Source: Chara braunii (lineage: Eukaryota > Streptophyta > Charophyceae > Charales > Characeae). Taken from it: a stretch of 64,000 bases of DNA. The notes under the pieces were generated by a model. It saw nothing but the letters and a program-made list of their open reading frames with translations. It searched no databases and was not told the DNA's origin. Position 1 is the first letter of the stretch; the number at the start of each line of letters is the position of its first letter. This document shows positions 10,953-22,302 of the stretch, piece after piece. The stretch covers positions 1,172,076 through 1,236,075 of the forward strand of contig BFEA01000014.1 in NCBI GenBank assembly GCA_003427395.1, in the 5' to 3' direction. Position numbers and translations under genes: made by a program.

Positions 10953-13169
10953 ATGGAGGCAACGCCAAGACGAGAGGGGACGGGGAGATCCCCACCCATT
11001 GCGCTTATGGAGGAGAGAGACTACGGCGAGGATGAAGACCGACTGAGAGAGTTGTTTGATGAGGGTATTTTCCCTACGGAAATTGCCCCGGGAGAAATGA
11101 GCGTGGAAGGAAGGGAGGTGAGATTTAAGTTAAACACTTCTTTGGACGAGATCAAAGTTAGATGGCTTAAAGAGAGGACGGTCACGATCATTTTCAAGGA
11201 CGAAGCAAGATTTCTGCAGAGGAAGGTGAAGGACGACAGTGACCTGGTGCGAGCATTCGAAGATGGGTGGGTACTAGGGAATCAAGGTCTCACCGGAAAC
11301 ACGAGGAGAGGAAGGTTGAAAATTGAAGGGTCGGGAGTTGCATCATACGTCGCTAAAGCTCGGGAGGTGGCAAAATATATGATGCAGGAGGGACAGGTGG
11401 AAATGCAACTAGAAGGCATCCAATTCAAGATTCTTTTCAAACCCTGGATGACAAGGGCTGAATTCCGGAACCTCCGAAAGGCAGGAAGACGAGTCCACCT
11501 TTTGGGTGATGGCCCCCCAGATCCCATTGGACGATATGCCCTTCATCTATGCCCAAATAGAGAAGGCAATCGGGAGGATAATACTTGCACATCCGACGGA
11601 TCCAGACCCAGCAAGGCCAACGTTGGTCAGCGCGCGCTTTAACTTGGATCCGAAGGCACGGTCAAACATGAAGGATAAATTATGGATTGAGACAGCCAAG
11701 GGCGACACATTAGGGATTCGTCTTCAAATAGCGGGAACAATCAACTGTAGGAAGTGCAGACAATTTTTTCACCTAGAGCAGGACTGCAGAAGAACGGGAG
11801 GAGGAGGAAACCAGGGTGGTGGAAGCGGTCTCCCCCCCCCAGTGCAAGGCCAATCTAGAAATCAAGAGCAAGGTGGATCGACGGGGAACGGGCGCCAGCA
11901 AGACAGTCGAGGATACCATGGCCCGTTCAGCCCAAGCCCAGCCACGCCAGCTTCGTCAGGGACGATGCCTAGAAATGTGGAGATGAGAGTCAACCCCATG
12001 TTTTCCCCAGTCGTAAGGGTAGAACAACAGGCTGGATCAAGGAGCGAAGCTGCAGGTCAACAGTGGGGAGCAATGGGATTGGAAAGACCTCAAGCGGGCT
12101 ATGGTATCCCGCCTCAACTGGGGATTGGCTTCTTCAATGGAACATGGCCGGAGGGGGCCAACTTGATGGACGATTCAGTGCTCCTTAACAAGTGGCAAGG
12201 GTTGTTAGGTGGACAAGGGATTGGGAACTCGGCGATTCCAATGGGAACATTTGGAATACCGACGGGCCAAGGGTTGGGGCGGGCCGGGGCCATGGGAGGC
12301 CCGGGACTGCAGATCCCGCCCGACACATCTACAATCGGGAATAAGAGGAGTCTACATACCGGCACAACCGGAAAGGAGCGCAAGGGATGGTGGAGCAAGG
12401 CAAGAATTGGGACACGGTAGACAGGAGGTGGTGGGGACCACTGGACGATCGAGAGGTCTGTCGGCGGGGAAGCAGAGACGGTTAAGCATGACTGACATCA
12501 CCCCCGAAAAATCAGGTGCATCGCGGACATCCAGAGATCTGTGAGAAAAGTCAGTGGGTCAGGACATAGGGATCAGGACACCAGGCAGCAAAACGACCAG
12601 AGATAGACGACTCGCGTCAGCCGCGAGAGGACAAGGGTCAGAGTTGTCACAGTTGTTGGTCCCCCTCCTATGTACGATGATTCGGAACGCATACTGGGTG
12701 GTGACGTGGTAGAGGGAATCTGGAGCCCCGACGTTGTTTGGACAGCCAGTCAGCGATTTGTCATCCTCCAGGGAAATTATCGAGTGCCTGAAGAACCTCT
12801 ACCTAGAGGCTTTTCCTGGAAGAATCATACCGGACATGCCCATGTAGCAGTAAAGTTAAACTTTACGTGCCGATCATCGATGCTAGAATAATGGAGGAGA
12901 AAGTCTCGGAGTTGGAAGCAATGGGGTTGAGATTAACACCCTTGGTGATCTTCGCAGAAGCAAGAAAACAAGAGTTGAGCAAAATTGCGATCTCGCCGCT
13001 GATGATTACGGCTGAAGTCCTGACATAGTTGAAGAGTAGACTACCGCGAGAAAAGAAGCAGGATTCGGTATTCACTCAAATTGCCCTCTCTCAGGATTGG
13101 CTGAGAAGAGGCATCATGATAACATCCCAGATCCAATCACATCAGGGAGGAGTAGCTCGGCATGGTTAG
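10953..13169 (+). pseudogene. LINE ORF1 protein (DUF4283-like, CCHC zinc knuckle)
   Basis: An RNA-binding, Gag-like protein of an L1-type element. The first frame (10953-11642) begins MEATPRREGTGRSPP and continues with VTIIFKDEARFLQRK. Near 11490-11500 the reading frame must shift to one that reads STFWVMAPQIPLDDMPFIY. That is the pattern of plant DUF4283 proteins, in which FWV..P.IPL follows the helical part. A zinc knuckle, CRKCRQFFHLEQDC (CX2CX4HX4C), lies at about 11750-11790. A glycine- and proline-rich tail runs to 12420. A C-terminal segment in another frame (about 12880-13169) contains MEEKVSELEAMGLRLTPLVI and has a TAG near 13027. At least two frameshifts and one stop make it a pseudogene. 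It would package element RNA in a cytoplasmic particle if intact. Confidence 0.85.
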
Positions 13170-16100
13170 GTTACAAGTGGCCACGTGGAACCTTCAGGGG
13201 ATAGGGGATACATCTGGTAGGCAGAAGAGGTCGAGGATTAAAGCTTGGTTAAACGAGAACAAAATAGCAGTCGTGTGTTTCCAGGAATCCAAATTGAATA
13301 AGGAAAAAATTGATGGTTTGGGTAGGTGGTGGGATGGTCCTCAGATCTAGGTGGCGGCCCAGGGGAAAAGGGAGGAGTGGGGATAGTAGTCCATCGGGAT
13401 CTGGGCCAAAATATAGTGGATTACTATGCAGATATTGGAGGTAGATGGGTTTGGATCGTGTTTGAGCAGGAAGACTTGAAATGGGCAGTAGCGCCAGTTT
13501 ATGCTCCGGTTAGCAGAAAGGAACGTTGTCTGTTCTTCGAGGACCTCAAGGTAATGCTACCAGACGTGGATGACATAATGATTGGTGGGGACTGGTATCT
13601 ATCTCTGGACTTATTCTTCGATGAACAAACAAGGGGCTGCAGCAAGGATGTGTTGGCACTGGTGGACTTCATGGGGGACCTGAATTTGCATGATCCATAC
13701 AGAGAATTGCACCCGGTGGACAGAGGGTATACTTGGTTCTCCCACCGGGGTAAGGGGCGGAGGTTAGACTTCTTTCTAACTGGGGGAAAGATCCACAAGG
13801 CGATAATCAAGATCCAAACACAGATTAACCCAGTATCCAATCAAACCAGTGGTGGGAACGCTGTCTCTGGGGCCCAAATAGGCTAGGGGAAAAAGGCTAC
13901 TTCAAAATGAATACGGCAAACCTCAGAGACGAAGGGCTAACCAAATGGATGCAAGACTTTTAGCGCTGATGAGAGCAGCAGAATGATAACTTCGCATCCC
14001 TGGCGGACTGGTGGGAAGGGGGATCGAGGATCTTGTCCAACCTGCTGAATGTGTTTTCATGTATTCTGGCTGCAAATAGGAACATGGCGGAAAGGAAGTG
14101 TCGGTGAAAGGTTTAGGAAGCAGAAGAAAGGATGAAAACACATCCAATCTCGGAACTCACCTGGGGCAAGGAGAGAGTCAAACGCTTGGCCATATGGGAT
14201 GCACTACAACAGGAGAAGTCCGAGCTGTGGGCGGAGAGGCTAAAGGTGAAAGGCCTGAAAGTGTACGATAGAATGTCCAAAGAGGCATTTCAAAAGTTAG
14301 TGTCGACGCGAACGTCTCAAGGAATGAGGGAGTTGAAGCATCCCTTTGACAAGGACGCCCCTGTGGCCACCCAGTCAGAGGAGCTCTGCAATTATGCGGT
14401 GTTGTACTACAGGGACATCCTCACCTCACGGAAGATACGAGAAGGAGCAGACTCGGACCTATCAATCGGCACGGACCATTGGGCAAACACAAGGGTGCGC
14501 CTCCCCGCGGAGGCAAGACTGGACCTGGACCGGCCCATAACCAAGGAGGAAGCGGAGGAAGTGTTGAAGGCGATGGGAAATGGTAAGACACCCGGCAATG
14601 ACGGATTGCCGGTGGAGTTCTACAGACAACATTGGGATGTGATGGGGAAAAGTCTGACTGCAGTTTACAATGAGATACAAATGGGTGGTACACTCTTAGC
14701 AAGCGCCTGCAGAGGAATAATTGCGCTCCTATTCAAGAAAGGAGATACAAATGAAATAAAAAACTGGAGACCGATTTCGCTGTTGAACGTCTCCGACAAG
14801 ATTCTTGCAAAGGTATTGGTGAGAAGATTGGGGAGATACCTACCTCGGCTAGTTGCTGATGATCAAGCTGCCTTCGTCCAAGGAAGGTCGATCTCGACAA
14901 CATTGTAACAACGGTGGAGGCCCTCGAGGTAGTCAACCAGGAGGAGTTGGAAGTCTCAGTGTTGATGCTCAACATGGAAAAAGCATACGATAGGGTTAAC
15001 TGGTCGTATGTTTTCTCCACGTTGAAATGGATGAACTTTGCTGACCTGTTTTGTACATGGGTCGTAGCCTTGTACTCCCTCTCAACTGCATCTGTAATGG
15101 TCGATGGTCATGTGTCTTCCTCGTTCAAGATATAAAGGTCGTTGCGTCAGGGTTGTCCACTGGCGCCGCTTCTCTTCGTCGTCCACCTAGAGGTACTGCT
15201 GAATAACATACGGGCTCACTCGCAGGTAGTCGGGCTGGTAACAGACCAGACGGTTTGTAAGGTGAAAGCCCTTGCGGACGACTTGTTTGTTATTTCGACG
15301 AATACAATTGAATCTATGTTAGCTCTGCGTGCCTGCCTAATGCAGTACGAGGAGTTGTCAAAAGCCGCAATTAACTGGCAAAAGTCTGTGTACTTTCTTC
15401 CGGAGCAATATACACCAGTGGTGTCGTGGAGCATGAAAAGAATCTTGCAGGATGAACCAGAGCGTTTTCTTGGAGTTCAGGTGACCTTGTCCTCATGTGC
15501 GATGCGCCAAGAAGAAATTTTGCAAGCCAAAGTTATGCAGAGACTGAGTACCTGGGGTCGAGCTCCACATCTGTCCTTGTTTGGTCGTCGAGCGCTAGTG
15601 GTCAATGCAACCTTGTTTGCGCTCCTGTAGTATGTAGGAAACATCAGGCCACTGGGTAAGAAGACGTAAGCCACAGTCAAGAGGAAAGAGGCTAGGTTCA
15701 TCTGCACTCATTCGCAGAGGAGAGACAGACGGTAATGTCGAAAGTCGCTTGGGACTTGATCTGCACACCAAGATCGGAAGGGGGTTTGGGCATGACTGAC
15801 CCGGGTAGAAGAAATATTGCAATGTTGGTCAGGTGGATGATTCGGGCCATCTGCATGGACAAAAACCAACACTGGATCCCACTAGCAGAGAGAATTCTGG
15901 TCAGAGAATGGAACCTTTCAAGGAACTCGGACGTCTGGGCGTGCATTTGGATCGACTCCTTTCTAAGAAGAAGAATTAAATAAGAGTTCTGGGCGGCAGT
16001 GTTGGCGGCATGGAGGAAAGTTAAGCCGGACATGGTGATGCACCCAAGCACAAAGGAGGAGGTTCTCTCACAAGTAATTTTCGAAAACCAGCTTATCACG

Positions 16101-17402
16101 GACACAACAGGGTGAATGCTGATGGCGGATGCAAAGCCGCACAGTTTTGACAGAAGATGGGTGGAAAAAGGAATAGTGCGATTGAGGGACCTGTGGGATG
16201 AATGGGGGAACAACTGGGTATCTAGGAAGGTGTTGGAGGAAAAACTCAAATAGGGACCATCCTCCAAGCAAAGAATGCTGCAAATAATCGAGGCCATCCC
16301 AGGGGAATGGAAGCAGATCCTGTCACCGACCTTTGTTAACCCGCCAGGAACCTGGTACAAAATGAGCACTCAGGGAGAGAGTTCAGAAAGTGTCTTCCTC
16401 AAAACGGTGGAACCCAGCGGCCTTGGGGGCAGAAGGTTCCAGCAGTGGGATCGAACAACCTCAGAAGAGGCGCAAAATCGTCTGGAGGAACGGGAAACGG
16501 GGATTTTGGTACCAATCAGCCGCATCCAGGAGGTGAGAGTCAGGGAAACGGTGGACACAAAGGGAGTCTGGCAGGTGGTCCTGTGGAAAGGAGGGGAAAC
16601 TCTGGCAAATTTAAAAGCTGACCTGAACCAGTGGTGCTGGCGAGGGAGAGGCTGCCAAGGGGAGAACGTGAGGTTAGACGAATACACGCTGGAGTTGGGC
16701 TACAAAGTACAAGCACCAGCCAGAACGCCAAGCACAGTAGCAACGGAAAGATGGAGCCGCGTTCTAACGGAAGAAACAGAGGAGATCCAACGGGCATTGA
16801 ACAGCTGCTGGCAGCAGTTGGCAGACGCTCCAGATACTAGAGCGGCTTCGCTCTTATGGACGGCCTCGGTACAAGCTACTCCTTCAGCCGTATCCCTGTT
16901 GAGTCGGGGACTGAAGCTGGATCCGCAATGCAAAAGGTGCCTTTCGGCCTTCGAATCGACGACGCACATCTGGTGGGACTGCCCAGCTTCTAAAAGAATT
17001 TGGAACTGGCGGATAACTCAGTGGGAGACCTGGACAGGGGAGTTGAAGTGGGACAGGAAGTGGGTGTTGCTGGGAGGAATCCCAGACAACCTCTTTCTGC
17101 ACACAGGATGGGGTTATGTAGCACAGACGATCCGGGCAGTGGGGTATTCAGTGATTTGGACGGGAAGGAACAAAGCACAGTTTGAAAGGAAAATATTGTC
17201 TGATCCAGAGATCAAGGCAACCTTCAAAGCAAGGATCCGCAGAATGATAGCGGCTGATTGGAAGAGGAAGGTTCCTCGGGGTAGAGGTAGAAGCAGGGGA
17301 GTCAGATGGTTCCAGGATACATGGGCCCAAGGAGGGAAATTGGTCACAATAGGACTCCGAGGGACAAGGGGGCTGCTGTACTCAGGGTGGTTAGCTAGCT
17401 AG
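13162..17402 (+). pseudogene. LINE ORF2: APE endonuclease, reverse transcriptase, zf-RVT
   Basis: The endonuclease part (13162-13886) shows VATWNLQGIGD, VVCFQESKL, a Y in APVYAP, MIGGDWYLSLD and TWFSHRGKGRRLDFFLT, with a frameshift near 13330. The usual GDFN reads GDWY and the C-terminal SDH is not preserved, so nicking activity is doubtful. The reverse transcriptase part includes GNGKTPGNDGLPVEFY, FKKGDTNEIKNWRPISLLN, DDQAAFVQGRS (then a frameshift near 14905), MLNMEKAYDRVNW, RQGCPLAPLLF and ALADDLFVI. The catalytic Asp of motif A reads Asn (LNMEKAYD), and a TAA interrupts before RSLRQGCP at about 15133. The C-terminal part has PRSEGGLGMTDP near 15780 and a zf-RVT pattern CKRC...HIWWDC near 16930-16985. 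Stops occur near 15630, 15980 and 16250. Confidence 0.88.
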
Positions 17403-18240
17403 ACTTACCAGGACACTCGGTTTTCATCCGCAGTAGAAGGCAGAAGAGAAGTGGGGGCGAGAGTGTCGAGAGGTAGTAGGAACCGGTATAGGTTCCAACC
17501 GTCGGATAGGCGGTCTGAGAGTAGGAACAGAAGCAATACTAGATAGAGTATAGCTAGTAGGGGAGGAGGGTCTGGTAGGTCTCTTGGGGTAGGCAAGTAG
17601 AAGGGAGAGGGGACGGTGAATTTGTGTAGGATAAACTGGGGCAACGTATTGTCTGAAATTGTGTGTGGTTTGTTGGCTGCTTTTGGTATGTTTTGTTATA
17701 GAAAATGAAATTTGATCTTAAAGAAATGCATGTGGGTGGAAATGTCTTGTTTTTGGCATGTTTGGTTTACAGGAGTTGTTGAGCCAGGTGCTCACTGAAC
17801 GAGTGCTGGGTTCCCCAACTGTCCAGTTTCAAGTCGTTCCGGGTTGTTTGTGAGGATTCCCGGCCTCAATTGTTGGCTTTTAATGGAATTCTCGTTTTTC
17901 CCCAAAAAAAAGAAAAAAAGAAAGAAAAAGAAAAGCATTCTGCTGTTTACTACGCCCAAGTAACGAAATCTTAGAAAAAAAAAAAAAAAAAAGAGTATCT
18001 ACTTTCGAAAAAAAAAGAAGGAAAAACGAACTTACCTTTTCCCCGAGAGCTGTGGAGATCGAGGGCCTTGCTCCACTACTGACCACATGTGCAACATGAG
18101 CATGAATCTTCTGGTAGAACAGAGGTAGATACACTGCTAGTAGTTTTGAGCTTGAAATGCCCTTTTTCCTGGCGGCCGGGCCCTACAGCCCTCAGTAGCT
18201 TGCTATTCGTTTTTCAGGGTTTTTTTTTTTTTTTCCTCCT
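17403..18240. other. LINE 3' region and A-rich flank
   Basis: The stretch to about 17900 is probably the LINE 3' untranslated region, ending in impure poly(A) at 17907-17935. A second A-rich run lies at 17973-18025. No gene is seen. Confidence 0.45.
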
Positions 18241-18242
18241 GC

Positions 18243-18505
18243 GATAGAAGAATCTGGGCTCCATCCAGCGTCCGAGCTCAAAATGGTTAGGCACGCAACT
18301 GGCATTCAGGAGGTTGTGGGTTCAATCCCCAAGGCCGCCTGTGGCACTCTTGCTGCCAACCAACTGAGATAGTGAGCTGGATCCTCCCAGTCGGTATCAG
18401 GGGGCGTCGTTAGACACTCTGCAGGGTTTTTGTCGTCTTCGTTAGACTGATCCTCGGAGCATTGGCTTTAGGACTCATCCTCGGAGCAATGTCAGAAAAA
18501 AAAAA
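18243..18505 (+). mobile_element. tRNA-derived SINE candidate 1
   Basis: An RNA polymerase III-type head is visible: an A-box-like stretch TGGTTAGGCACGCAACTGG at 18284-18302 and a B box GGTTCAATCCC at 18319-18329, spaced as in tRNA genes. An unrelated body follows, ending in a run of A near 18496-18505. This head, body and A-tail layout is typical of a SINE. The partner LINE is not identified; the body's final bases would need comparison with LINE 3' ends. Confidence 0.6.
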
Positions 18506-18885
18506 GGAAAAAAAAAAAGGAAAAAAGTTGTGCTTCAGGCTTTCAGCCAATAGGGTGCCGCCACGATCCAAATTCTCAGTTGTAACGTCTCTCTACATGC
18601 ATGCCCTCTCCTCTCTGTGAAACACGGATCCTCGGGCCCCAAAGGACTCGCCGAGGATGATTTGGCTGGGAAATCCTCGGAGCCCAAGGATTCGTCCTCG
18701 GAGTGTTTTCACATTTTCATTTCCGATTTCATCTCCGAGGACAGGTGGAACGAAGACGAAATCCTTGGAATCACGTCCCCGAGGAGTGTCTAACGACACC
18801 CTCAGTAAGGTCTTCAGCCAACACGGGTGTGAGTGCGCGTGTGAGTGGGTTGCGTGTAGTGTGTGGGAGAGTGCTGGATTTGGAC

Positions 18886-19137
18886 CATACTTGCAAGCAG
18901 ACGGACCGGACGAGCGTCCGGTCCGGTCCGCTTTGCCGCGTGCGGCACCCTCCCCCCAGACCAGACGGACCCGGACCCGACCGGACGGGGCCATTTTTTT
19001 TTTTTTTTTTTTGGGGTGGGGCGTAACTGGTCGTCGGGCTCACATTCGTGCGCCGCGTGTTCGTGCGCCGCGCGGGTCCGGTCCGGCGGTCTGCCGCATG
19101 TGCGGAACCGCCCGGACGGCATCCGCTTGCAAGTATG
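18886..19137. mobile_element. Foldback MITE with 7-bp target duplication
   Basis: The ends are CATACTTGCAAGC (18886-18898) and GCTTGCAAGTATG (19125-19137), a perfect 13-bp inverted repeat. Symmetry continues inward with CGGACCGGAC-type and GCCGC...GCGGC sequence for roughly 80 bp. The element is bracketed by direct repeats TTTGGAC at 18879-18885 and 19139-19145, consistent with a 7-8-bp target duplication as in hAT-type elements. A poly(T) run lies at 18994-19011. It has no transposase; the open frames across it are not genes. Confidence 0.75.
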
Positions 19138-19404
19138 CTTTGGACACTACCATCCAGAAGGCTGCCCATCCCCCACTTCATAAGACCTTTGCCAAGCTTA
19201 CTGTCTAGAACATAAAGCATGCTACCCGAATGGCTGCGTTCCCGCGTCAAGTATAACAGTTTTTTTGGGCGGCCATTCTTCGAAAGTCTGTGTGGCTACG
19301 CAAACCTGTGGAAAACCCGCCTTTCGACAGCCCGTGTGCCAAGTACCTCGCCTCTGGTGGTCCCCACTTATAGACCACAGCTGAACGTCCTAAACCGGCC
19401 GGCA

Positions 19405-19631
19405 CCCCCCCCCCCCAAAAAAAAAAAAAAAAACAAGGAGAAGTTAATGGATATGAACAAGGAGTTCAACCCTGTCAAGATGGTGGCAAATAGGAAAACA
19501 CCAGTATAAAAAAAAAAGAAAAAAAAGAAAACACCAGTGTGAGGGCTGATTGGCACGTACTTGCAATTGTTGGTAAGTAGATGAAGGTTTTTCTTTTTTT
19601 TTTTCCGTAAGTAGGTCAAGAAATGAAGTCC

Positions 19632-19662
<31 letters not shown>

Positions 19663-19773
19663 AGCTGAAAAAAAAAAAGTGAGTGCTATCCCCTTGAAAA
19701 AAGGGAAGAAACGCTGTGATTCGCGAAAGAAAAAAAGAGGAAAACAAGAGGGAAAACAAAACAATTGTCATGT
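19405..19773. repeat. Homopolymer-rich stretch before the gap
   Basis: Several long runs of C, A and T with tracts such as AAAAAAGAAAA lie immediately upstream of the assembly gap. There is no gene. Such sequence commonly breaks assemblies. Confidence 0.8.
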
Positions 19774-20358
19774 NNNNNNNNNNNNNNNNNNNNNNNNNNN
19801 NNNNNNNNNNNNNNNNNNNNNNNNNNNNNNNNNNNNNNNNNNNNNNNNNNNNNNNNNNNNNNNNNNNNNNNNNNNNNNNNNNNNNNNNNNNNNNNNNNNN
19901 NNNNNNNNNNNNNNNNNNNNNNNNNNNNNNNNNNNNNNNNNNNNNNNNNNNNNNNNNNNNNNNNNNNNNNNNNNNNNNNNNNNNNNNNNNNNNNNNNNNN
20001 NNNNNNNNNNNNNNNNNNNNNNNNNNNNNNNNNNNNNNNNNNNNNNNNNNNNNNNNNNNNNNNNNNNNNNNNNNNNNNNNNNNNNNNNNNNNNNNNNNNN
20101 NNNNNNNNNNNNNNNNNNNNNNNNNNNNNNNNNNNNNNNNNNNNNNNNNNNNNNNNNNNNNNNNNNNNNNNNNNNNNNNNNNNNNNNNNNNNNNNNNNNN
20201 NNNNNNNNNNNNNNNNNNNNNNNNNNNNNNNNNNNNNNNNNNNNNNNNNNNNNNNNNNNNNNNNNNNNNNNNNNNNNNNNNNNNNNNNNNNNNNNNNNNN
20301 NNNNNNNNNNNNNNNNNNNNNNNNNNNNNNNNNNNNNNNNNNNNNNNNNNNNNNNNNN
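19774..20358. other. Assembly gap (585 N)
   Basis: A run of N. Open frames spanning it are artefacts of translating N. Confidence 0.99.

Positions 20359-20432
<74 letters not shown>
20359..20432. repeat. (GA)n microsatellite
   Basis: A pure GA tract starting directly at the gap edge; it probably continues into the gap. Confidence 0.97.
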
Positions 20433-20434
<2 letters not shown>

Positions 20435-21429
20435 GGTTCCCACAATTAACGGCCGTTCTGCAGACAAACGGGAAAAGGACAAACCACTGTACGTGAGCGC
20501 ACTGTTCGGTCAGACGCATGGAGTGCATTTAGGTTTTGTTTTCCCATCATCTGTTCACCTTCACGTGCATTTGAAGCTGCTGAACAGTTTGCACGGTCGC
20601 GATTCCGTCATACAATTGGCCGCGCCGCTGCAGACGTTGGAACTCGCTGCACTGCTCACCCGCCATAGCTATTGTCTTTTTCACTTTTGGTAAGTGCTGC
20701 GGCTGCCGACTTTGTCGCGGTGCCCCAGCGGCTGAACATCCCTTGTGGTGAGAATGCATCCTATCTAGTTCTTTTTTGGCTATGGTGGACCGATCATTTC
20801 CCGTTGTTTTGGGGAGCTCCCTTCCCTCCACTCTAGATACGACGGGATGCAGATGGGGCTCTAGCAGGAATCCTGCCGACATCCCTTTCAGAAGGCAGAG
20901 CCTAAGGATCAGCGCTACGTCTGCGGCACAGCAATCAGATCAGATCTGTAGGTAGTCCTCTGCTTGATCTGACTGGAAAGCAATTACTGCCATGAGCTTC
21001 ACCGGTCAAAAGGGACATGGGGCCTCGCTCCACCACACAAGAGTCTATGTATCTGGACCTCGCAATCGCCGCGAAACATTTCAAAATGCTAGACTCGTTC
21101 TGATGCACCTGGTCCGGAAATCGCCTAAAATCCATTCAAAATGTTGGGTAGTGGAGCGAGGACCATGGTCCTGAGACTCACCGCTGCTCCCCGGGCCCTT
21201 GAAAAAACTTACTCCTTTGAACCACCAAGTTCGAGGATCTGAGAAATAGACTCTGCGGACCCCCAGAAGACCCGCAGACCTGCAGGGAAGAGCCTCCATT
21301 GGTTCGCGAACACGTGGGCACTAAAGAGTAAGATTGTAATCCTCGATTTAGAGGGTAAGACGATCCTTGGTGCTAGTTTGGCACCCCCCGTACTTATCCT
21401 CCAGTCTAGAACAGCGCATAAACAGACCA
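20433..21429. other. No gene seen
   Basis: Mixed-composition sequence with only short open frames on both strands. No motif or repeat was recognised. Confidence 0.4.
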
Positions 21430-21515
21430 GGTGCTATAGTAGCTCAGTAAGTTTGAGCTACGAGCTGTCTGTTTGAGGTTGCAGGTTCAAATCTGATTGG
21501 GCTGGGTTGAGCATA
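21430..21515 (+). mobile_element. tRNA-derived SINE candidate 2 (head)
   Basis: TAGCTCAGTAAGTTTGAGCT near 21441 looks like an A box with a D-arm, and GGTTCAAATC near 21484 looks like a B box and T-loop. The two are spaced as in a tRNA. The rest does not fold into an obvious functional tRNA, so a SINE head or tRNA pseudogene is more likely. Its 3' limit is not determined. Confidence 0.5.
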
Positions 21516-21724
21516 TTCCATGGCTATAGTAGGTATGCAGGTAGGATTAGGACTCTGCTTTGGGGGGGCAAGGTCCTAGGTGGGGCTCAGCCAAACCAAC
21601 CAACTGGATTGGAATCAAAAGGGGTCCTGTTTGGGGGTTGGGCTGGTTGGGACGAGCTCCGCTGGAGGATATCTGGGGGGAACCTACAGTAGGGGTTATC
21701 TCAGGGATCCCGGTAGGAGGGGTG

Positions 21725-21820
21725 TTAGTAGACAGGCTCTGGTAGAGGAGATCGTTGGAGAAGTACGGGTTGTCTGAGGAGGATCCTCCCAGACAGGCTC
21801 TGGTGGAGGAGATCGCTGCG
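21725..21820 (+). repeat. Short tandem duplication
   Basis: The unit AGACAGGCTCTGGTAGAGGA followed by GATCG occurs near 21729 and again, with few changes, near 21791, about 62 bp apart. Confidence 0.7.
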
Positions 21821-22118
21821 GAACCTGTGATAAGCCAAGCTCCCTACCTCTCGGCTTCACGTACCCTTCGGGATAAACCCCAAAGTAAGCCGCAGAGTAC
21901 GGATCTTGACAAACATGGATGCATGGGGTCCGTTTCAATTTTTTGTTGATCACTTGCATGCATCTTTCGGGTCTGTCCTTGTCCTTTTTCGATTGGATAT
22001 GTTGGAGACAAGAGCGCCGCCAGTGGAAGGGCCTTGTGGCCATCATGCTGGCGTTTGCTCGGTTGGATATGGTGGCTGCGCAAGTGGAGTGTCAGCGTTG
22101 TCGATGTTTATTTTTTAA

Positions 22119-22298
22119 CCACCAGTACGTGGCCCATACATCGGCCGCAAGGCATTGCCGTTAAAGCCCTGCAACTTCCGGAGACTTGGGGTACCGGCCC
22201 TCAAAGGCTGGCGCCACCAGCCAAAACAAGTGTTTTTTGTTGCACTGGCGGGTCGGCGCAAAACGGCGCGCAGCGCGTTTGGGCCAAGTACTGGTGGC
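22119..22298. mobile_element. TTAA-flanked MITE, family 2 copy a
   Basis: A 180-bp element between TTAA (22115-22118) and TTAA (22299-22302). The left end is CCACCAGTACGTGGCCC and the right end reverse-complements to GCCACCAGTACTTGGCCC. The subterminal CCCATACATCGGCCGCA recurs next to the elements near 53290. A TTAA target is the hallmark of piggyBac-type and some Kolobok-type transposons. The element has no coding capacity, so it would depend on a transposase elsewhere. Confidence 0.8.
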
Positions 22299-22302
22299 TT
22301 AA

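Larger units (their letters stand above)
10953..17935 (+). mobile_element. L1-type non-LTR retrotransposon (LINE), decayed
   Basis: ORF1 (10953-13169) and ORF2 (13162-17402) lie on one strand in the order expected for plant L1 elements. They are followed by a non-coding stretch and an A-rich tail near 17907-17940. ORF2 starts within the last codons of ORF1: the ATG at 13162 overlaps the end reading CAT GGT TAG. Several frameshifts, internal stops and lost catalytic residues show the copy is dead. The 5' limit is unknown and no target-site duplication could be identified by eye. Confidence 0.9.

Noticed and set aside
19616-20693. Long open frames of 225-325 codons spanning 19616-20693
   Set aside because: They consist mostly of N translated as X, plus microsatellite; not genes.
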